Assembly (NCBI RefSeq): GCF_937900395.1
Contig: NZ_CALCDX010000152.1
Span: 14,327 to 78,326, forward strand
Direction: 5' to 3'
Source: an uncultured Caulobacter sp.
Lineage (GTDB): Bacteria > Pseudomonadota > Alphaproteobacteria > Caulobacterales > Caulobacteraceae
Length of the DNA stretch: 64,000 bases
Within the stretch, counting starts at the first letter, position 1; the number at the start of each line of letters is the position of its first letter. This document shows, in pieces, positions 45,463 through 53,966 of the stretch. The position numbers were made by a program, and so were the translations under genes. A model generated the notes under the pieces. It worked only from the letters and a program-made list of their open reading frames with translations. It ran no database searches and was not told where the DNA came from.

Positions 45463-46649
45463 TGGACTACGATTTCGCCGGTTGGACCGGCATGGCCCTA
45501 CGCTGGCTGCACGTGGTGGCGGGCGTCGCCTGGATCGGGGCGTCCTTCTACTTCGTCTGGCTGGACAACAATCTGCGCGATCCCAATCCGCCCAAGGACG
45601 GGGTGAAGGGCGAGCTGTGGGCCGTGCACGGCGGCGGCTTCTACCACTCGCAAAAGTACATGGTCGCGCCGGCGCACATGCCCGAGCACCTGCACTGGTT
45701 CAAATGGGAGGCCTACACCACCTGGCTGTCGGGCTTCGCCCTGCTGACCGTGCTCTACTACTGGCAGGCGGGGGTCTATCTGATCGATCCGGCCAAGCAC
45801 GCCTTCACCCAGGTCCAGGCGATCGGGGTGGGCCTGGCCTTCATCTTCGGCGGCCTTCTGACCTACGAGGCCCTGTGCCGCTCGCCGCTGGGCAAGAACG
45901 GCAAGCTGTTCGGCGTCGTGTGGTTTTCCGTCCTCACCGCCGCGACCTGGGCCCTGACCCAGCTGTTCTCAGATCGCGGGGCCTTCATCCACGTGGGCGC
46001 GATCATCGGCACCTGCATGGTCGGGAACGTGTTCCTGGTCATCATCCCCAACCAGCGCAAGATCGTCGCCGACATGCTGGCCGGCCGTCCTGTCGATCCG
46101 CGCCTCGGCGCCATGGGCAAGCAGCGGTCGGTGCACAACACCCACATGACCCTGCCGGTCATCTTCATCATGATCAGCAACCACTATCCGGCCATCTCAG
46201 GACACCCGAAGGCCTGGCTGCTGCTGGCGATGATCAGCGCCGGCGCCATCGCGATCCGCTACTTCTTCATCCAGCGGCACTTCGGAAAGATCCGCCATGA
46301 GCTGCTGTTCGTCGGCGCGCTGCTGATCTTCGGCGCCACGGCGATCGCCTCGATGAAGCCCAAGGACAGGGTCGAGGTCAGCGGCGAGGTCCCGTTCGCG
46401 ACCGCCCAGGGAATCATCCAGAAGCACTGCGTCATGTGCCACAGCGCGGCGCCCACCCACGCCGGCTTTTCCGCTCCGCCTTTGGGCGCGACCTTCGACA
46501 CCCCTGCGCATATCCGGACCTACGCACCAAAAATAAACGAACGCGCGGTCCTCTCGACCAGCATGCCCCTTGGCAACGAGACCGGCATGACCGATGAGGA
46601 GCGCGCCCAGCTGGGTGCCTGGATCAAGCAGGGAGCCAAGATCCCGTGA
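45462..46649 (+). CDS. puuD: membrane urate hydroxylase PuuD with cytochrome c domain
   Basis: 395 aa. About eight membrane helices in the first 305 residues (starting WTGMALRWLHVVAGVAWIGASFYFVWLDNNLR), then a periplasmic cytochrome c domain with the heme site CVMCH (about residue 325). This is the urate oxidase type that passes electrons to the respiratory chain instead of making peroxide. Its place between uraD and the regulator in the urate-to-allantoin genes fits fully. Start overlaps uraD, stop overlaps tetR. Confidence 0.92.
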   Translation: MDYDFAGWTGMALRWLHVVAGVAWIGASFYFVWLDNNLRDPNPPKDGVKGELWAVHGGGFYHSQKYMVAPAHMPEHLHWFKWEAYTTWLSGFALLTVLYYWQAGVYLIDPAKHAFTQVQAIGVGLAFIFGGLLTYEALCRSPLGKNGKLFGVVWFSVLTAATWALTQLFSDRGAFIHVGAIIGTCMVGNVFLVIIPNQRKIVADMLAGRPVDPRLGAMGKQRSVHNTHMTLPVIFIMISNHYPAISGHPKAWLLLAMISAGAIAIRYFFIQRHFGKIRHELLFVGALLIFGATAIASMKPKDRVEVSGEVPFATAQGIIQKHCVMCHSAAPTHAGFSAPPLGATFDTPAHIRTYAPKINERAVLSTSMPLGNETGMTDEERAQLGAWIKQGAKIP

Positions 46650-47326
46650 CGACCGACGCCGTCCTGGACGCGAACACCAAGGCCGAGGGCGAGGCCGCGC
46701 CCCGCAAGCGCAACGCCGAGCGGACGCGCAAGGCGATCCTCGCCGCCGCCCTGAAGGAGTTCGCCCAGGCGGGTTTCGCGGGGGCCCGGATCGAGAAGAT
46801 CGTCAAGGCCGCCAAGTGCAACATCCGGATGCTGTACCACTACTTCGGGGACAAGAAGGGCCTGTACATGGCCGTCCTCGAAAGCGCCTACATGGACCTG
46901 CGGGCCCGCGAGGCCGAGTTGAAGATCGACTTCGACGAGCCGCTGGAAGGTTTCCTCGAGCTGCAGCGCTTCACCTTTGACTACTTCGAGAAGAATCCGA
47001 AGTTCGAGGGGCTGCTGCGCAATGAGAACCTGCAGCATGGCAAGTTCGCCTCGCAGTCGCGCGTCGTGACCGAAACCGCCTTTCCGCTGCGGCGCACGAT
47101 CGAGGCGCTGATCAAGAGCGGTCAGGACAAGGGCGTGTTCGGGCCGAACCTCGATCCCGTGCAGATCTATGTGACCATCGCTGCCATGAGCCGCTTCCAC
47201 CTAGCCAATGGCTATTCGCTGTCGGCGACGCTGGACACCGACATGAGCGCGCCCGAGTGGCGCAAGGCGCGGCTGGACCACGCCCTGGCGCTGCTGGAAG
47301 GCTATCTGACGCGCGGCGCGCGGTAG
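46646..47326 (+). CDS. TetR-family transcriptional regulator of the purine genes
   Basis: 226 aa. The N-terminal HTH (about 20-70) reads RTRKAILAAALKEFAQAGFAGARIEKIVKAAKCNIRMLYHYFGDKKGLY, a clear TetR domain. The C-terminal domain resembles the RutR/YcdC-type ligand domain (YFEKNPKFEGLLRNENLQHG). RutR in E. coli senses uracil and controls pyrimidine and purine genes. The start is a GTG overlapping the puuD stop (GTGA). As last gene of the operon it is the best candidate to bind the AAGTAA-N8-TTACTT dyads; that is an inference. Confidence 0.85.
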   Translation: MTTDAVLDANTKAEGEAAPRKRNAERTRKAILAAALKEFAQAGFAGARIEKIVKAAKCNIRMLYHYFGDKKGLYMAVLESAYMDLRAREAELKIDFDEPLEGFLELQRFTFDYFEKNPKFEGLLRNENLQHGKFASQSRVVTETAFPLRRTIEALIKSGQDKGVFGPNLDPVQIYVTIAAMSRFHLANGYSLSATLDTDMSAPEWRKARLDHALALLEGYLTRGAR

Positions 47327-47356
47327 GTTCCTCCTAGCTATCAAGACCAAATAACA

Positions 47357-47496
47357 GCCTTCCTGGGCCTTGTGCCCAGGACCCATGCTGACGGCGGCTT
47401 CGGATTCTCAAGATGAATGGCTGCCGATAGGCCCAGATCACTGGTCAGCCTCTGAGGCGCGGAACCATGGGTCCTGGGCACAAGGCCCAGGAAGGC
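47357..47496. repeat. perfect 30-bp inverted repeat with 80-bp spacer
   Basis: The arm at 47357-47386 (GCCTTCCTGGGCCTTGTGCC...) is the exact reverse complement of 47467-47496. Each arm also folds on itself (CCTGGGC-CTTGT-GCCCAGG). It lies between the converging regulator and YceI genes, which leaves no other gene in 47327-47526. Same family as 14043-14153. Confidence 0.9.
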
Positions 47497-47526
47497 GGGA
47501 GTTGATGACCACTTTTCTTCTTTGAC

Positions 47527-48243
47527 CTACTGAGCCGCCGCCGCCGGCGGCGCATTGACCAGCGGCGGACCGGTGAACTCCGCCTCGATCTGAACCTCGA
47601 CCTCGTCGCCGACGCCCATGGTCGTGCCGGGCGCCGGAACGCCGAAGGCGATGCCGAAGTCCGAGCGCTTGAAGACGCCCTTGGCCGAGAAGCCGACGCG
47701 GGCGTGCGGATCCATCGGATGGCCGGCGTAGCCGCCGTTATAGGTCACGTCCAAGGTGACCGGCTTGGTGACGCCATGCAGGGTCAGGTCGCCGGTCACC
47801 TTGCCGGTGTCTGGCCCCGTCACCTCGACCTTGGAGGAGCGGAAGGTGATCGACGGATAGGTTCCGGTGTTCAGCCACTGCGGCCCGATCAGATCGGCCT
47901 GGAAGCCAGGCGGCGGCGACGGCAGTGTCAGGGACTTCGGGTCGATCGTCGCCTCGATCGCGCTGGCGACCGCGTTGTTCTGATCGAACCGCAGCTTGGC
48001 GTCGAAGGTCCCGAACGCCGCCGTGTAGTGCGAGAAGCCCAGGTGGCTGACCCGGAACACCAGGCTCGCATGCGACTTGTCGAGCACATAGTCGCCGGCC
48101 GGGATGTCGGCCTTGGGCGGCTTCAGCGCGGTGGAGGCCGGCGGCGCGGCGACCAGCGGCGGCTCGGCCGCCTTCTTGTCGTCGGTTGAGGGCGAGCAGG
48201 CTGCCAGCGCCAGCAGCGCCACGATGGGCAGGATCGTCTTCAT
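47527..48243 (-). CDS. YceI-family lipoprotein
   Basis: 238 aa. A lipoprotein signal with lipobox LAAC (C16) precedes a Pro/Ala/Lys linker (about 17-50) and a YceI lipocalin-like domain (DYVLDKSHASLVFRVSHLGFSHYTAAFGTFDAKL, then DLTLHGVTKPVTLDVTY). YceI proteins bind isoprenoid-like lipids in the periplasm. The C-terminus is proline-rich. Its link to the purine genes is not obvious. Confidence 0.88.
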   Translation of the reverse strand: MKTILPIVALLALAACSPSTDDKKAAEPPLVAAPPASTALKPPKADIPAGDYVLDKSHASLVFRVSHLGFSHYTAAFGTFDAKLRFDQNNAVASAIEATIDPKSLTLPSPPPGFQADLIGPQWLNTGTYPSITFRSSKVEVTGPDTGKVTGDLTLHGVTKPVTLDVTYNGGYAGHPMDPHARVGFSAKGVFKRSDFGIAFGVPAPGTTMGVGDEVEVQIEAEFTGPPLVNAPPAAAAQ

Positions 48244-48288
48244 GCGTCTTCCTCCCTCCCCTTGATCGGGGGCGCGCGACGCAGAAGG

Positions 48289-48319
48289 CCCCTACGCCGA
48301 CGAAGCGTCAACGTAGGGG
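48289..48319 (-). terminator. terminator-like hairpin after the RTX gene
   Basis: CCCCTACG (48289) and CGTAGGGG (48312) pair around a 15-nt loop holding GCGTCAA. It lies 28 nt beyond the RTX stop on the minus strand. The T tract is weak. A close relative of this loop appears in the hairpin at 63085. Confidence 0.55.
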
Positions 48320-48346
48320 CGCGAAGGAAGTTGCCTCTGGCGTCGG

Positions 48347-49525
48347 TCAGAGGCCGAGGATCGAGGTGGCGTCGATGGTCGAGAGGTTGGCGCCCATCAG
48401 GACAATGATGTTGTCATAGGCGTCGCCTTCATCGCCAAGATCGGTGAAGAGTGTGACGCCACCGCCCATTTCCACGGCCACATACCGAACGCCGTCCGCC
48501 GCGAACGCCGCCTCGATCGCCGAGAAATCCAGCGTCGGCATTTCGATGTAGTTCGTGTTGGAGCCAGCGGGGCTGTTGTAGAACAGGATGTGATCGTCCG
48601 CGGTCATATCGGTAATCGTATCCACGCCGTAGTAGGGCGCATCGCCATTGGCGAAGGCGAAGGTGTCCGCCCCGGCTCCGCCGGTCAGCGTGTCCGCGCC
48701 AAGACTGCCGAAAAGGAAGTCATCGCCACCGCCGCCCCTTAAGACGTTCGCGTTTATGTCACCCAGCAAGCTGTCGCCGGCGTCGGTGCCAGTGATATTC
48801 TCGACATTCGAGATCGTGACGAGCACCCCAGGGGCGATCGTCTGCGCGCCCTTGTTGAGGTCGACCATCACCCCCGCCGCAAAATTCGCCGTGCTCTCGA
48901 CGAAGGCGAGCGTGTCGCTTCCATCTCCGCCGTCGATGACGCGAGTCGTGACGTAGTTCGTCACCTCAAGAAAATCGTTCCCCGCCCCGCCTAGCATGGT
49001 GTCGTTGGAATTGCCGCTCTGGATCGTATCGTCGCCATCGCCGCCGATCATCAGCGAACCCGGCGCTGCGGCTCCGAAGATGCCGCCAGTGACGATGTTG
49101 TCGTTCCCAGCGCCGCCGTCGAGGATGTCGGCGCCGCCTTTGCCCTCGATGAGATCATTACCCGCGCCGCCCGACAGGTAATTGTCGCCAGCATTACCGA
49201 CCAGCCAGTCGACCCCGGACGAGCCAATGATGTTCTCGATCGAAACGAGGGTGTCCACAAGGCCGCCCACAGGACCGATCACCGAAGCAAATTGCCCCAG
49301 CAGATTGACCATCAGAAAGGAGAACGGCCCGACGGGTTCGGCGTCCTCATAGCTGACCGTGTCGCTGCCCGCGCCGCCGTCCAGGGTGTCGTAACCTGCT
49401 CCGCCGATCAGCAGGTCGTCACCCTCGCCGCCCTGCAGCGTGTCGTTTCCGCCCAGCCCCACAAGGGTGTCGGCGTCAGCGCCGCCGACCAGCAGATCAT
49501 CACCTTCGGTTCCCACAAGATACAT
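48347..49525 (-). CDS. RTX-repeat (hemolysin-type calcium-binding) protein
   Basis: 392 aa, built largely of glycine-aspartate nonapeptides (GTEGDDLLVGGADADTLVG, GGAGNDLIEG and others) in three blocks at about 5-60, 100-185 and 250-290. These repeats bind calcium and are typical of type I secreted proteins. There is no N-terminal signal peptide, as expected for that route; the last about 95 residues may carry the secretion signal. No enzyme domain is seen. GGGGAGG before the ATG at 49525 is a strong ribosome site. No secretion genes lie nearby. Confidence 0.85.
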   Translation of the reverse strand: MYLVGTEGDDLLVGGADADTLVGLGGNDTLQGGEGDDLLIGGAGYDTLDGGAGSDTVSYEDAEPVGPFSFLMVNLLGQFASVIGPVGGLVDTLVSIENIIGSSGVDWLVGNAGDNYLSGGAGNDLIEGKGGADILDGGAGNDNIVTGGIFGAAAPGSLMIGGDGDDTIQSGNSNDTMLGGAGNDFLEVTNYVTTRVIDGGDGSDTLAFVESTANFAAGVMVDLNKGAQTIAPGVLVTISNVENITGTDAGDSLLGDINANVLRGGGGDDFLFGSLGADTLTGGAGADTFAFANGDAPYYGVDTITDMTADDHILFYNSPAGSNTNYIEMPTLDFSAIEAAFAADGVRYVAVEMGGGVTLFTDLGDEGDAYDNIIVLMGANLSTIDATSILGL

Positions 49526-49656
49526 GGCTAGCCTCCCCGCTCCGGAAGTGGAGCGGAGCCATTGGCGGACAACCTAAGATTTATCTCAAGTGAATTTTTC
49601 CACCTCAGGAACAGTAACCAAGAGGCACAACCAGCAGGAAACCATGGTCGCCGCCG

Positions 49657-50607
49657 CTAGAACAGCAGCCCCTTCTTCAGCAACGCGTGGACCCCCTTCT
49701 CGCCGTTCACGGTCTGGGTGACGCGGAAGTCCACGGCCAGGGAGCAGAACTGATAGGCCTGGACGCGGGTCAGGGACGAGCGGGCGATGATGAAGTCGAT
49801 CGTCTGGCGCAGGGCCTGCTTCATGGCCAGGTCCAGGTCCTCGTTGAAGCCCATCAGGATGTAGTGGGTCGGCGTCTCGGCGCGCGGCCAGGCGAAGGCG
49901 CCGATGTCGGCGGCCTTATGGAGGATGAAGGTGAAGGTCCCTGTCAGGCCCATCTCCAGCGCGTTGACGCAGACCTCGCCGTCGCCCTGGCGGCCGTGGC
50001 CGTCGCCGACCGAGAAGTTCGCACCGGGGACCCAGACCGGCAGATAGAGGGTCGAACCGGCGACCAGCTCCTTGTTGTCCATGTTGCCGCCGTGCTCGCG
50101 CGGCTCGCGGCTGGACAGGCGGCCGTAGCGCGCGGGCGGCGCCACGCCCATCGTGCCGAAGAACGGGGCCAGAGGCAGCTCGGGGCCCCACTCCGGCTTG
50201 CAGACGCCGCGCGCGCGATCAACGGCGATGTGGCTGACGTAGCGCTCGGGGAAGTCCTCGGGGATCGTGCCGGCCAGCGGCCGGACGGCGCAGTAGCCCC
50301 AATCGTTGTTGGGCTCGATCGCCTCGATGCGCACCTCCAGCGTATCGCCCGGCTCGGCGCCGGCGATGGCGACGGGACCCGTGAGGATGTGAGGGCCGAT
50401 CCGCTCGGGCTTGCTGTCGTGGATCGCCTGGAGCGCGGCGGGGATGGCGTGGGGCGAGCCGGTCGGCGGCATCACCTCGACGCCGCCCGAGACGCACTCG
50501 AAGGTGACGCTGTCGCCGGACGCCACCGTCAGCACGGGATCGAACGCCGCGTCGAACATGCCGAATCGGATCGTGTCGGGGGTCGAGGCCAGTCGGTGAT
50601 GCGCCAT
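49657..50607 (-). CDS. formamidase/acetamidase family amidohydrolase
   Basis: 316 aa. The FmdA_AmdA fold is clear from HHRLASTPDTIRFGMFD, GPVAIAGAEPGDTLEVRIEAIEPNNDWGY, the metal-site GNMDNKELVAGSTLYLPVWVPGA and SVGDGHGRQGDGEV. It releases ammonia from a small amide. It is divergent from hpxX across a region with two operator candidates, one touching its start codon. The ATG at 50607 was chosen over a TTG one codon upstream. Formamide is the family substrate, but oxamate or another oxalurate product is worth considering. Confidence 0.88.
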   Translation of the reverse strand: MAHHRLASTPDTIRFGMFDAAFDPVLTVASGDSVTFECVSGGVEVMPPTGSPHAIPAALQAIHDSKPERIGPHILTGPVAIAGAEPGDTLEVRIEAIEPNNDWGYCAVRPLAGTIPEDFPERYVSHIAVDRARGVCKPEWGPELPLAPFFGTMGVAPPARYGRLSSREPREHGGNMDNKELVAGSTLYLPVWVPGANFSVGDGHGRQGDGEVCVNALEMGLTGTFTFILHKAADIGAFAWPRAETPTHYILMGFNEDLDLAMKQALRQTIDFIIARSSLTRVQAYQFCSLAVDFRVTQTVNGEKGVHALLKKGLLF

Positions 50608-50608
50608 C

Positions 50609-50628
50609 AAGTAAGCCTTCTATTACTC
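50609..50628 (+). promoter_or_regulatory. purine-regulon operator candidate, site 2 (formamidase gene)
   Basis: AAGTAA-GCCTTCTA-TTACTC: one mismatch from AAGTAA-N8-TTACTT. It begins 2 nt upstream of the formamidase ATG, so binding would cover the ribosome site. It shares the longer core AAGTAA-N4-TCTATTA with the site before uraH. Confidence 0.55.
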
Positions 50629-50797
50629 GATCATCTGGCGCCGGCTCGCGCGCGATCCCAAGGGCGCTCGGATCCGGCGGGGCGCGATTGGACCGCCATG
50701 CCCTTGCGGCGGGCGAACGGCGGGCGAAAGTGGCGCGCGCTTGGGCGATCACCGGCGCGTCGGTCACAGGGACTGGCGTGGTCGATGGACCCCGGTG

Positions 50798-50817
50798 TAT
50801 GAAGTTTTTTCTTACTT
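50798..50817 (-). promoter_or_regulatory. purine-regulon operator candidate, site 3 (hpxXYZ)
   Basis: On the minus strand AAGTAA-GAAAAAAC-TTCATA: only one half-site is well conserved, but a shifted dyad GAAGT-N8-ACTTA also lies here. The start of hpxX is 17 nt away, so it could cover the promoter or ribosome site. Confidence 0.45.
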
Positions 50818-50833
50818 ATGGAGCCTCGCCCGG

Positions 50834-51052
50834 ATGGCGCTCGACGCGGAGACACAGGCCTTCCTCGATCTGGCCGAGGGCGAGATCGCGCCCTGGACGG
50901 CGGCGCGGGCCGCCGAGCGAGACCTGCCGATCCCCACCCAGGCGTTGGCGGGCGTGATTGACAACGTCGCCCTGCTCCGCGCCCAGACCCGTCTGTTCGT
51001 CGATGCGCTGGGCGAGGCCGCCGGCCAGACGCCGGAGCCGTTCCAGCCGTGA
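50834..51052 (+). CDS. hpxX: small amidase subunit HpxX (DUF4089, AtzG-like)
   Basis: 72 aa helical protein, GatC-like partner of an amidase. It starts MALDAETQAFLDLAEGE and has LPIPTQALAGVIDNVALLRAQ, the region that contacts the amidase subunit in AtzG. The start at 50834 gives the standard DUF4089 length. It overlaps the amidase gene by 4 nt (GTGA), matching the AtzG-AtzE and HpxX-HpxY pairing. Confidence 0.82.
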   Translation: MALDAETQAFLDLAEGEIAPWTAARAAERDLPIPTQALAGVIDNVALLRAQTRLFVDALGEAAGQTPEPFQP

Positions 51053-52443
51053 GCTTCGCCAGCGCTCTCCAGATCGCCGAGGAGGTCCGCGCGGGCCGCG
51101 TCACCGCGCGCGCCGTCACCGAAGCCGCCCTGTCGCGGATCGCCCAGCAGAACGGCGAGATCAACGCCTTCACCGCCATGACTGCCGACCGAGCCTTGGC
51201 CGCCGCCGACAAGGTAGACGCCGCCCGCGCCGAAGGCCGTCCGCTCGGTCCGCTGGCGGGCGTCCCGTTCGCGGTGAAGAACCTGTTCGATATCGCGGGC
51301 CTGCCCACCCTGGCCGGCTCGAAGATCCGACGTGAGGCCGCGCCGCCCGTGCGCGACGCCACCCTCGTCCAGCGCCTGACCGCCGCCGGCGCCATCCTGG
51401 TCGGCGCGCTGAACATGGACGAGTTCGCCTATGGCTTCGTCACCGAGAACGCCCACGACGGCCCGGTGCGCAATCCGCACGATCCGAGCCGGATTGCTGG
51501 CGGCTCGTCCGGCGGTTCGGCGGCGGCCGTGGCGGCCGGGCTGGTCCCGCTGACCCTGGGCTCGGACACCAACGGTTCGATCCGCATCCCAGCCGGCCTG
51601 TGCGGCGTCTTCGGCCTGAAGCCTACCTACGGCCGACTGTCGCGCCAGGGCGTCTTTTCGTTCGTCGAGAGCCTGGATCACGTCGGCCCCTTCGCCGGCT
51701 CGGTCGAGGAGCTGGCTTTGGCCTATGACGTGCTGCAGGGCCCCGATCCCGAGGGCGATGCAATCTGCGTGCGGGAGGCCGAGCCGCTGTCGAGCCGCCT
51801 CGACGCCCTGGCCGAGCAGCCGCTGCGCGTCGGCGTGCTGGGCGGCTGGTTCCGGCAAGGCGCCTTCCCGGAGGTGTTGGAAGCGCTGGATCAAGCAGCC
51901 CAGGCGCTGTCGGCCAACCGCGAGGTGATCCTGGACGGCGCCCAGGCCGCCCGCGCCGCCGCCTTCTGCCTGACCGCCTTCGAGGGCGGCGAGCTGCACC
52001 ACGACGACCTGGCCGCTCGCGCCATGGACTACGACCCGGCCGTCCGCGACCGCCTGCTGGCCGGCGCCCTGCTGCCCGAAGGCGTCGCCGAGGCCGCCCA
52101 GCGCTACCGCACGATCTTCCGCGACCAGGTCGCCGAGGCCTTCCAGCGCTATGACGTGCTGCTGGCCCCCGCCTCGGTCTGTCCCGCCCCGCCGATCGGC
52201 CAGGCGACCATGGAGATGGACGGCGTTCCGGTGTCCGTCCGCAAGAACCTCGGCGCCTTCACCCAGCCGATCAGCTATATCGGCCTGCCGGTCGTGGCCG
52301 CGCCGGTGAACCGTCCGGGCCAGTTGCCGATCGGCGTCCAGATCATCGCGCCGCCCTGGCGCGAGGACCTGGCCTTCGCGGCGGCGCTTCGCCTGCAACG
52401 CGCCGGCGTCGTGGCCGCCAATCCGCCGAAAGCCTTCGCATGA
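51049..52443 (+). CDS. hpxY: amidase-signature hydrolase HpxY (AtzE-like)
   Basis: 464 aa amidase-signature enzyme. The Ser-cisSer-Lys triad is visible: K77 (FAVKNLF), S153 (GGSSGGS) and S177 (GSDTNGSIRIPA). It is nearest in design to AtzE, whose complex with AtzG hydrolyses 1-carboxybiuret, and to HpxY. In Klebsiella hpxWXYZ is linked to the oxalurate/oxamate end of purine breakdown. Start is GTG overlapping hpxX; the 3' end overlaps hpxZ by 4 nt. Confidence 0.85.
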   Translation: MSFASALQIAEEVRAGRVTARAVTEAALSRIAQQNGEINAFTAMTADRALAAADKVDAARAEGRPLGPLAGVPFAVKNLFDIAGLPTLAGSKIRREAAPPVRDATLVQRLTAAGAILVGALNMDEFAYGFVTENAHDGPVRNPHDPSRIAGGSSGGSAAAVAAGLVPLTLGSDTNGSIRIPAGLCGVFGLKPTYGRLSRQGVFSFVESLDHVGPFAGSVEELALAYDVLQGPDPEGDAICVREAEPLSSRLDALAEQPLRVGVLGGWFRQGAFPEVLEALDQAAQALSANREVILDGAQAARAAAFCLTAFEGGELHHDDLAARAMDYDPAVRDRLLAGALLPEGVAEAAQRYRTIFRDQVAEAFQRYDVLLAPASVCPAPPIGQATMEMDGVPVSVRKNLGAFTQPISYIGLPVVAAPVNRPGQLPIGVQIIAPPWREDLAFAAALRLQRAGVVAANPPKAFA

Positions 52444-52856
52444 TCATCAACGATCCCGCCGTCCTGGCCGAGGTCACGGCCCTGGTCGACGCCTACGAGA
52501 CGGCGCTGATGACCAATGACGTCGCGGCGCTGGACGGCGCGTTCTGGAACTCACCGCACGCGGTGCGCCTGGGCGTGGCCGAGAACCTCTGGAGCTTCGA
52601 CGAGATCGCCGCCTTCCGCGTCGGCCGCGCTGGCGGCTCGCCGGCTCGCACACGGCTCCGCACGGAGATCACGACCTTCGGGTCGGACTTCGCGACCGCC
52701 AACGTCCTGTTCCAACGCGACGACACCGGCCGCATGGGCCGCCAAAGCCAGACCTGGGTCCGCACGGCCGACGGCTGGAAGATCGCCTCGGCCCACGTTT
52801 CCCTGATGCAGGAGGGCGCTGATCAACGGCTCGCCTCCCCGAGCGAAAAGCGCTAG
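52440..52856 (+). CDS. hpxZ: DUF3225 protein HpxZ (AtzH-like)
   Basis: 138 aa NTF2-like protein of the DUF3225 family. Signatures: INDPAVLAEVTALVDAYETALMTNDVAALDGAFW, GRAGGSPARTRLRTEITTFG and GRQSQTWVRTADGWKIASAHVS. AtzH, a member of this family, acts on 1,3-dicarboxyurea to form allophanate, and HpxZ belongs to hpxWXYZ. The HpxZ substrate is not settled. Overlaps hpxY by 4 nt; the next gene starts 9 nt later. Confidence 0.85.
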   Translation: MIINDPAVLAEVTALVDAYETALMTNDVAALDGAFWNSPHAVRLGVAENLWSFDEIAAFRVGRAGGSPARTRLRTEITTFGSDFATANVLFQRDDTGRMGRQSQTWVRTADGWKIASAHVSLMQEGADQRLASPSEKR

Positions 52857-52865
52857 AGCCCCGTA

Positions 52866-53837
52866 ATGACGACCCCGACCAAGATTATCTTCGACACTGA
52901 TCCCGGCATCGACGACGCGATGGCGCTGCTGTTCATCGAGGCGAGCCCCGTGCTCGACCTGATCGCGGTGACGACCATCTTCGGCAATTCCGACATCGAC
53001 ACCACCACGCGCAACGCCCTCTATCTGAAGCGCCGCTTCGGCCTGAAGGCGCCGGTCTACAAGGGGACCGACAAGCCGCTGGTCCGCCCGCGCAATCCCT
53101 CGCCGACCTTCGTGCACGGCGAAAACGGCCTGGGCGATGTCGAGCTGACGGGCCTCGTCCCCGAACAGCCCGAAGCCAAGCCGGCCCACCAAGCGATCAT
53201 CGACCTGGCCCGCCAGTATCCCGGCGAGGTCGTGCTGTGCGCGGTCGGTCCGCTGACCAACCTAGCCCTGGCGCTGCAGGCCGATCCCGAGGTCGCCACC
53301 TTGCTGAAGTCCGTGGTGATCATGGGCGGCGCGTTTGGCGTGGCCGGCAAACCGGGCAATGTCACGCCCGTGGCCGAGGCCAACATCTGGAACGACCCCG
53401 AGGCCGCCGACCAGGTCTTCACCGCCCCCTGGAACCTGACCGCCGTCAGCCTGGACGTAACGACCCAGGTCGTGATGTCGCCCGCCTACATGGAAGCGCT
53501 CGCCGCCTCGGGCAGCGACGCCGGCGGCTTCCTGAACGCCATCTCCAAGCCCTACGCCGCCTTCTACGGCGGCCGAGACGGCATCGTCGGCTGCTGCGTC
53601 CATGACGCGGCCGCCGTGGCCTTCGTGATCGACCCGACGCTGTTCACGGTGCGCCGGGGGTCCGTGCGCGTGGTGACTGAGGGCATCGCTCTGGGCCAGA
53701 CCTGCCAGAAGGTCGAGGGCGAGCTGTTTGGCCCGTCCGCCTGGGACGACCAGCCGATCCAGGCGGTGACCGTGGCGGTCGAGGGCGAGCGGCTGCTGAA
53801 GCTGTACGCCGAGACGATGACGGCCAAGCACGGGTGA
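52866..53837 (+). CDS. inosine-uridine type nucleoside hydrolase
   Basis: 323 aa. The calcium-binding N-terminal motif DTDPGIDDAMAL (about 11-22) is unmistakable, with IFGNSDIDTTTRNAL and later VVIMGGAFGVAGKPGNVTPVAEANIWNDPEAA. It cleaves ribonucleosides to base and ribose, giving substrates for the pathway. Specificity (purine or mixed) is not decided by these motifs. It follows hpxZ by 9 nt and is probably in the same transcript. Confidence 0.92.
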   Translation: MTTPTKIIFDTDPGIDDAMALLFIEASPVLDLIAVTTIFGNSDIDTTTRNALYLKRRFGLKAPVYKGTDKPLVRPRNPSPTFVHGENGLGDVELTGLVPEQPEAKPAHQAIIDLARQYPGEVVLCAVGPLTNLALALQADPEVATLLKSVVIMGGAFGVAGKPGNVTPVAEANIWNDPEAADQVFTAPWNLTAVSLDVTTQVVMSPAYMEALAASGSDAGGFLNAISKPYAAFYGGRDGIVGCCVHDAAAVAFVIDPTLFTVRRGSVRVVTEGIALGQTCQKVEGELFGPSAWDDQPIQAVTVAVEGERLLKLYAETMTAKHG

Positions 53838-53849
53838 GACCCAAAGTTC

Positions 53850-53961
53850 CTCCCCCGCATCGCGGGGGAGGTGGCCCAGAGGGCCGGAGGGGGCTAGTTC
53901 GGCCGATTTCCAGCTCGCCCCCTCAGTCGCTTCGCGACAGCTCCCCCGCATCGCGGGGGAG
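53850..53961. repeat. paired identical hairpins between converging genes
   Basis: CTCCCCCGC-ATC-GCGGGGGAG occurs at 53850-53870 and again, identically, at 53941-53961. Between them GAGGGGGCTAG and CGCCCCCTCAG also pair. It fills the gap between the nucleoside hydrolase and guaD stops and probably stops transcription in both directions. Confidence 0.85.
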
Positions 53962-53966
53962 CATCT

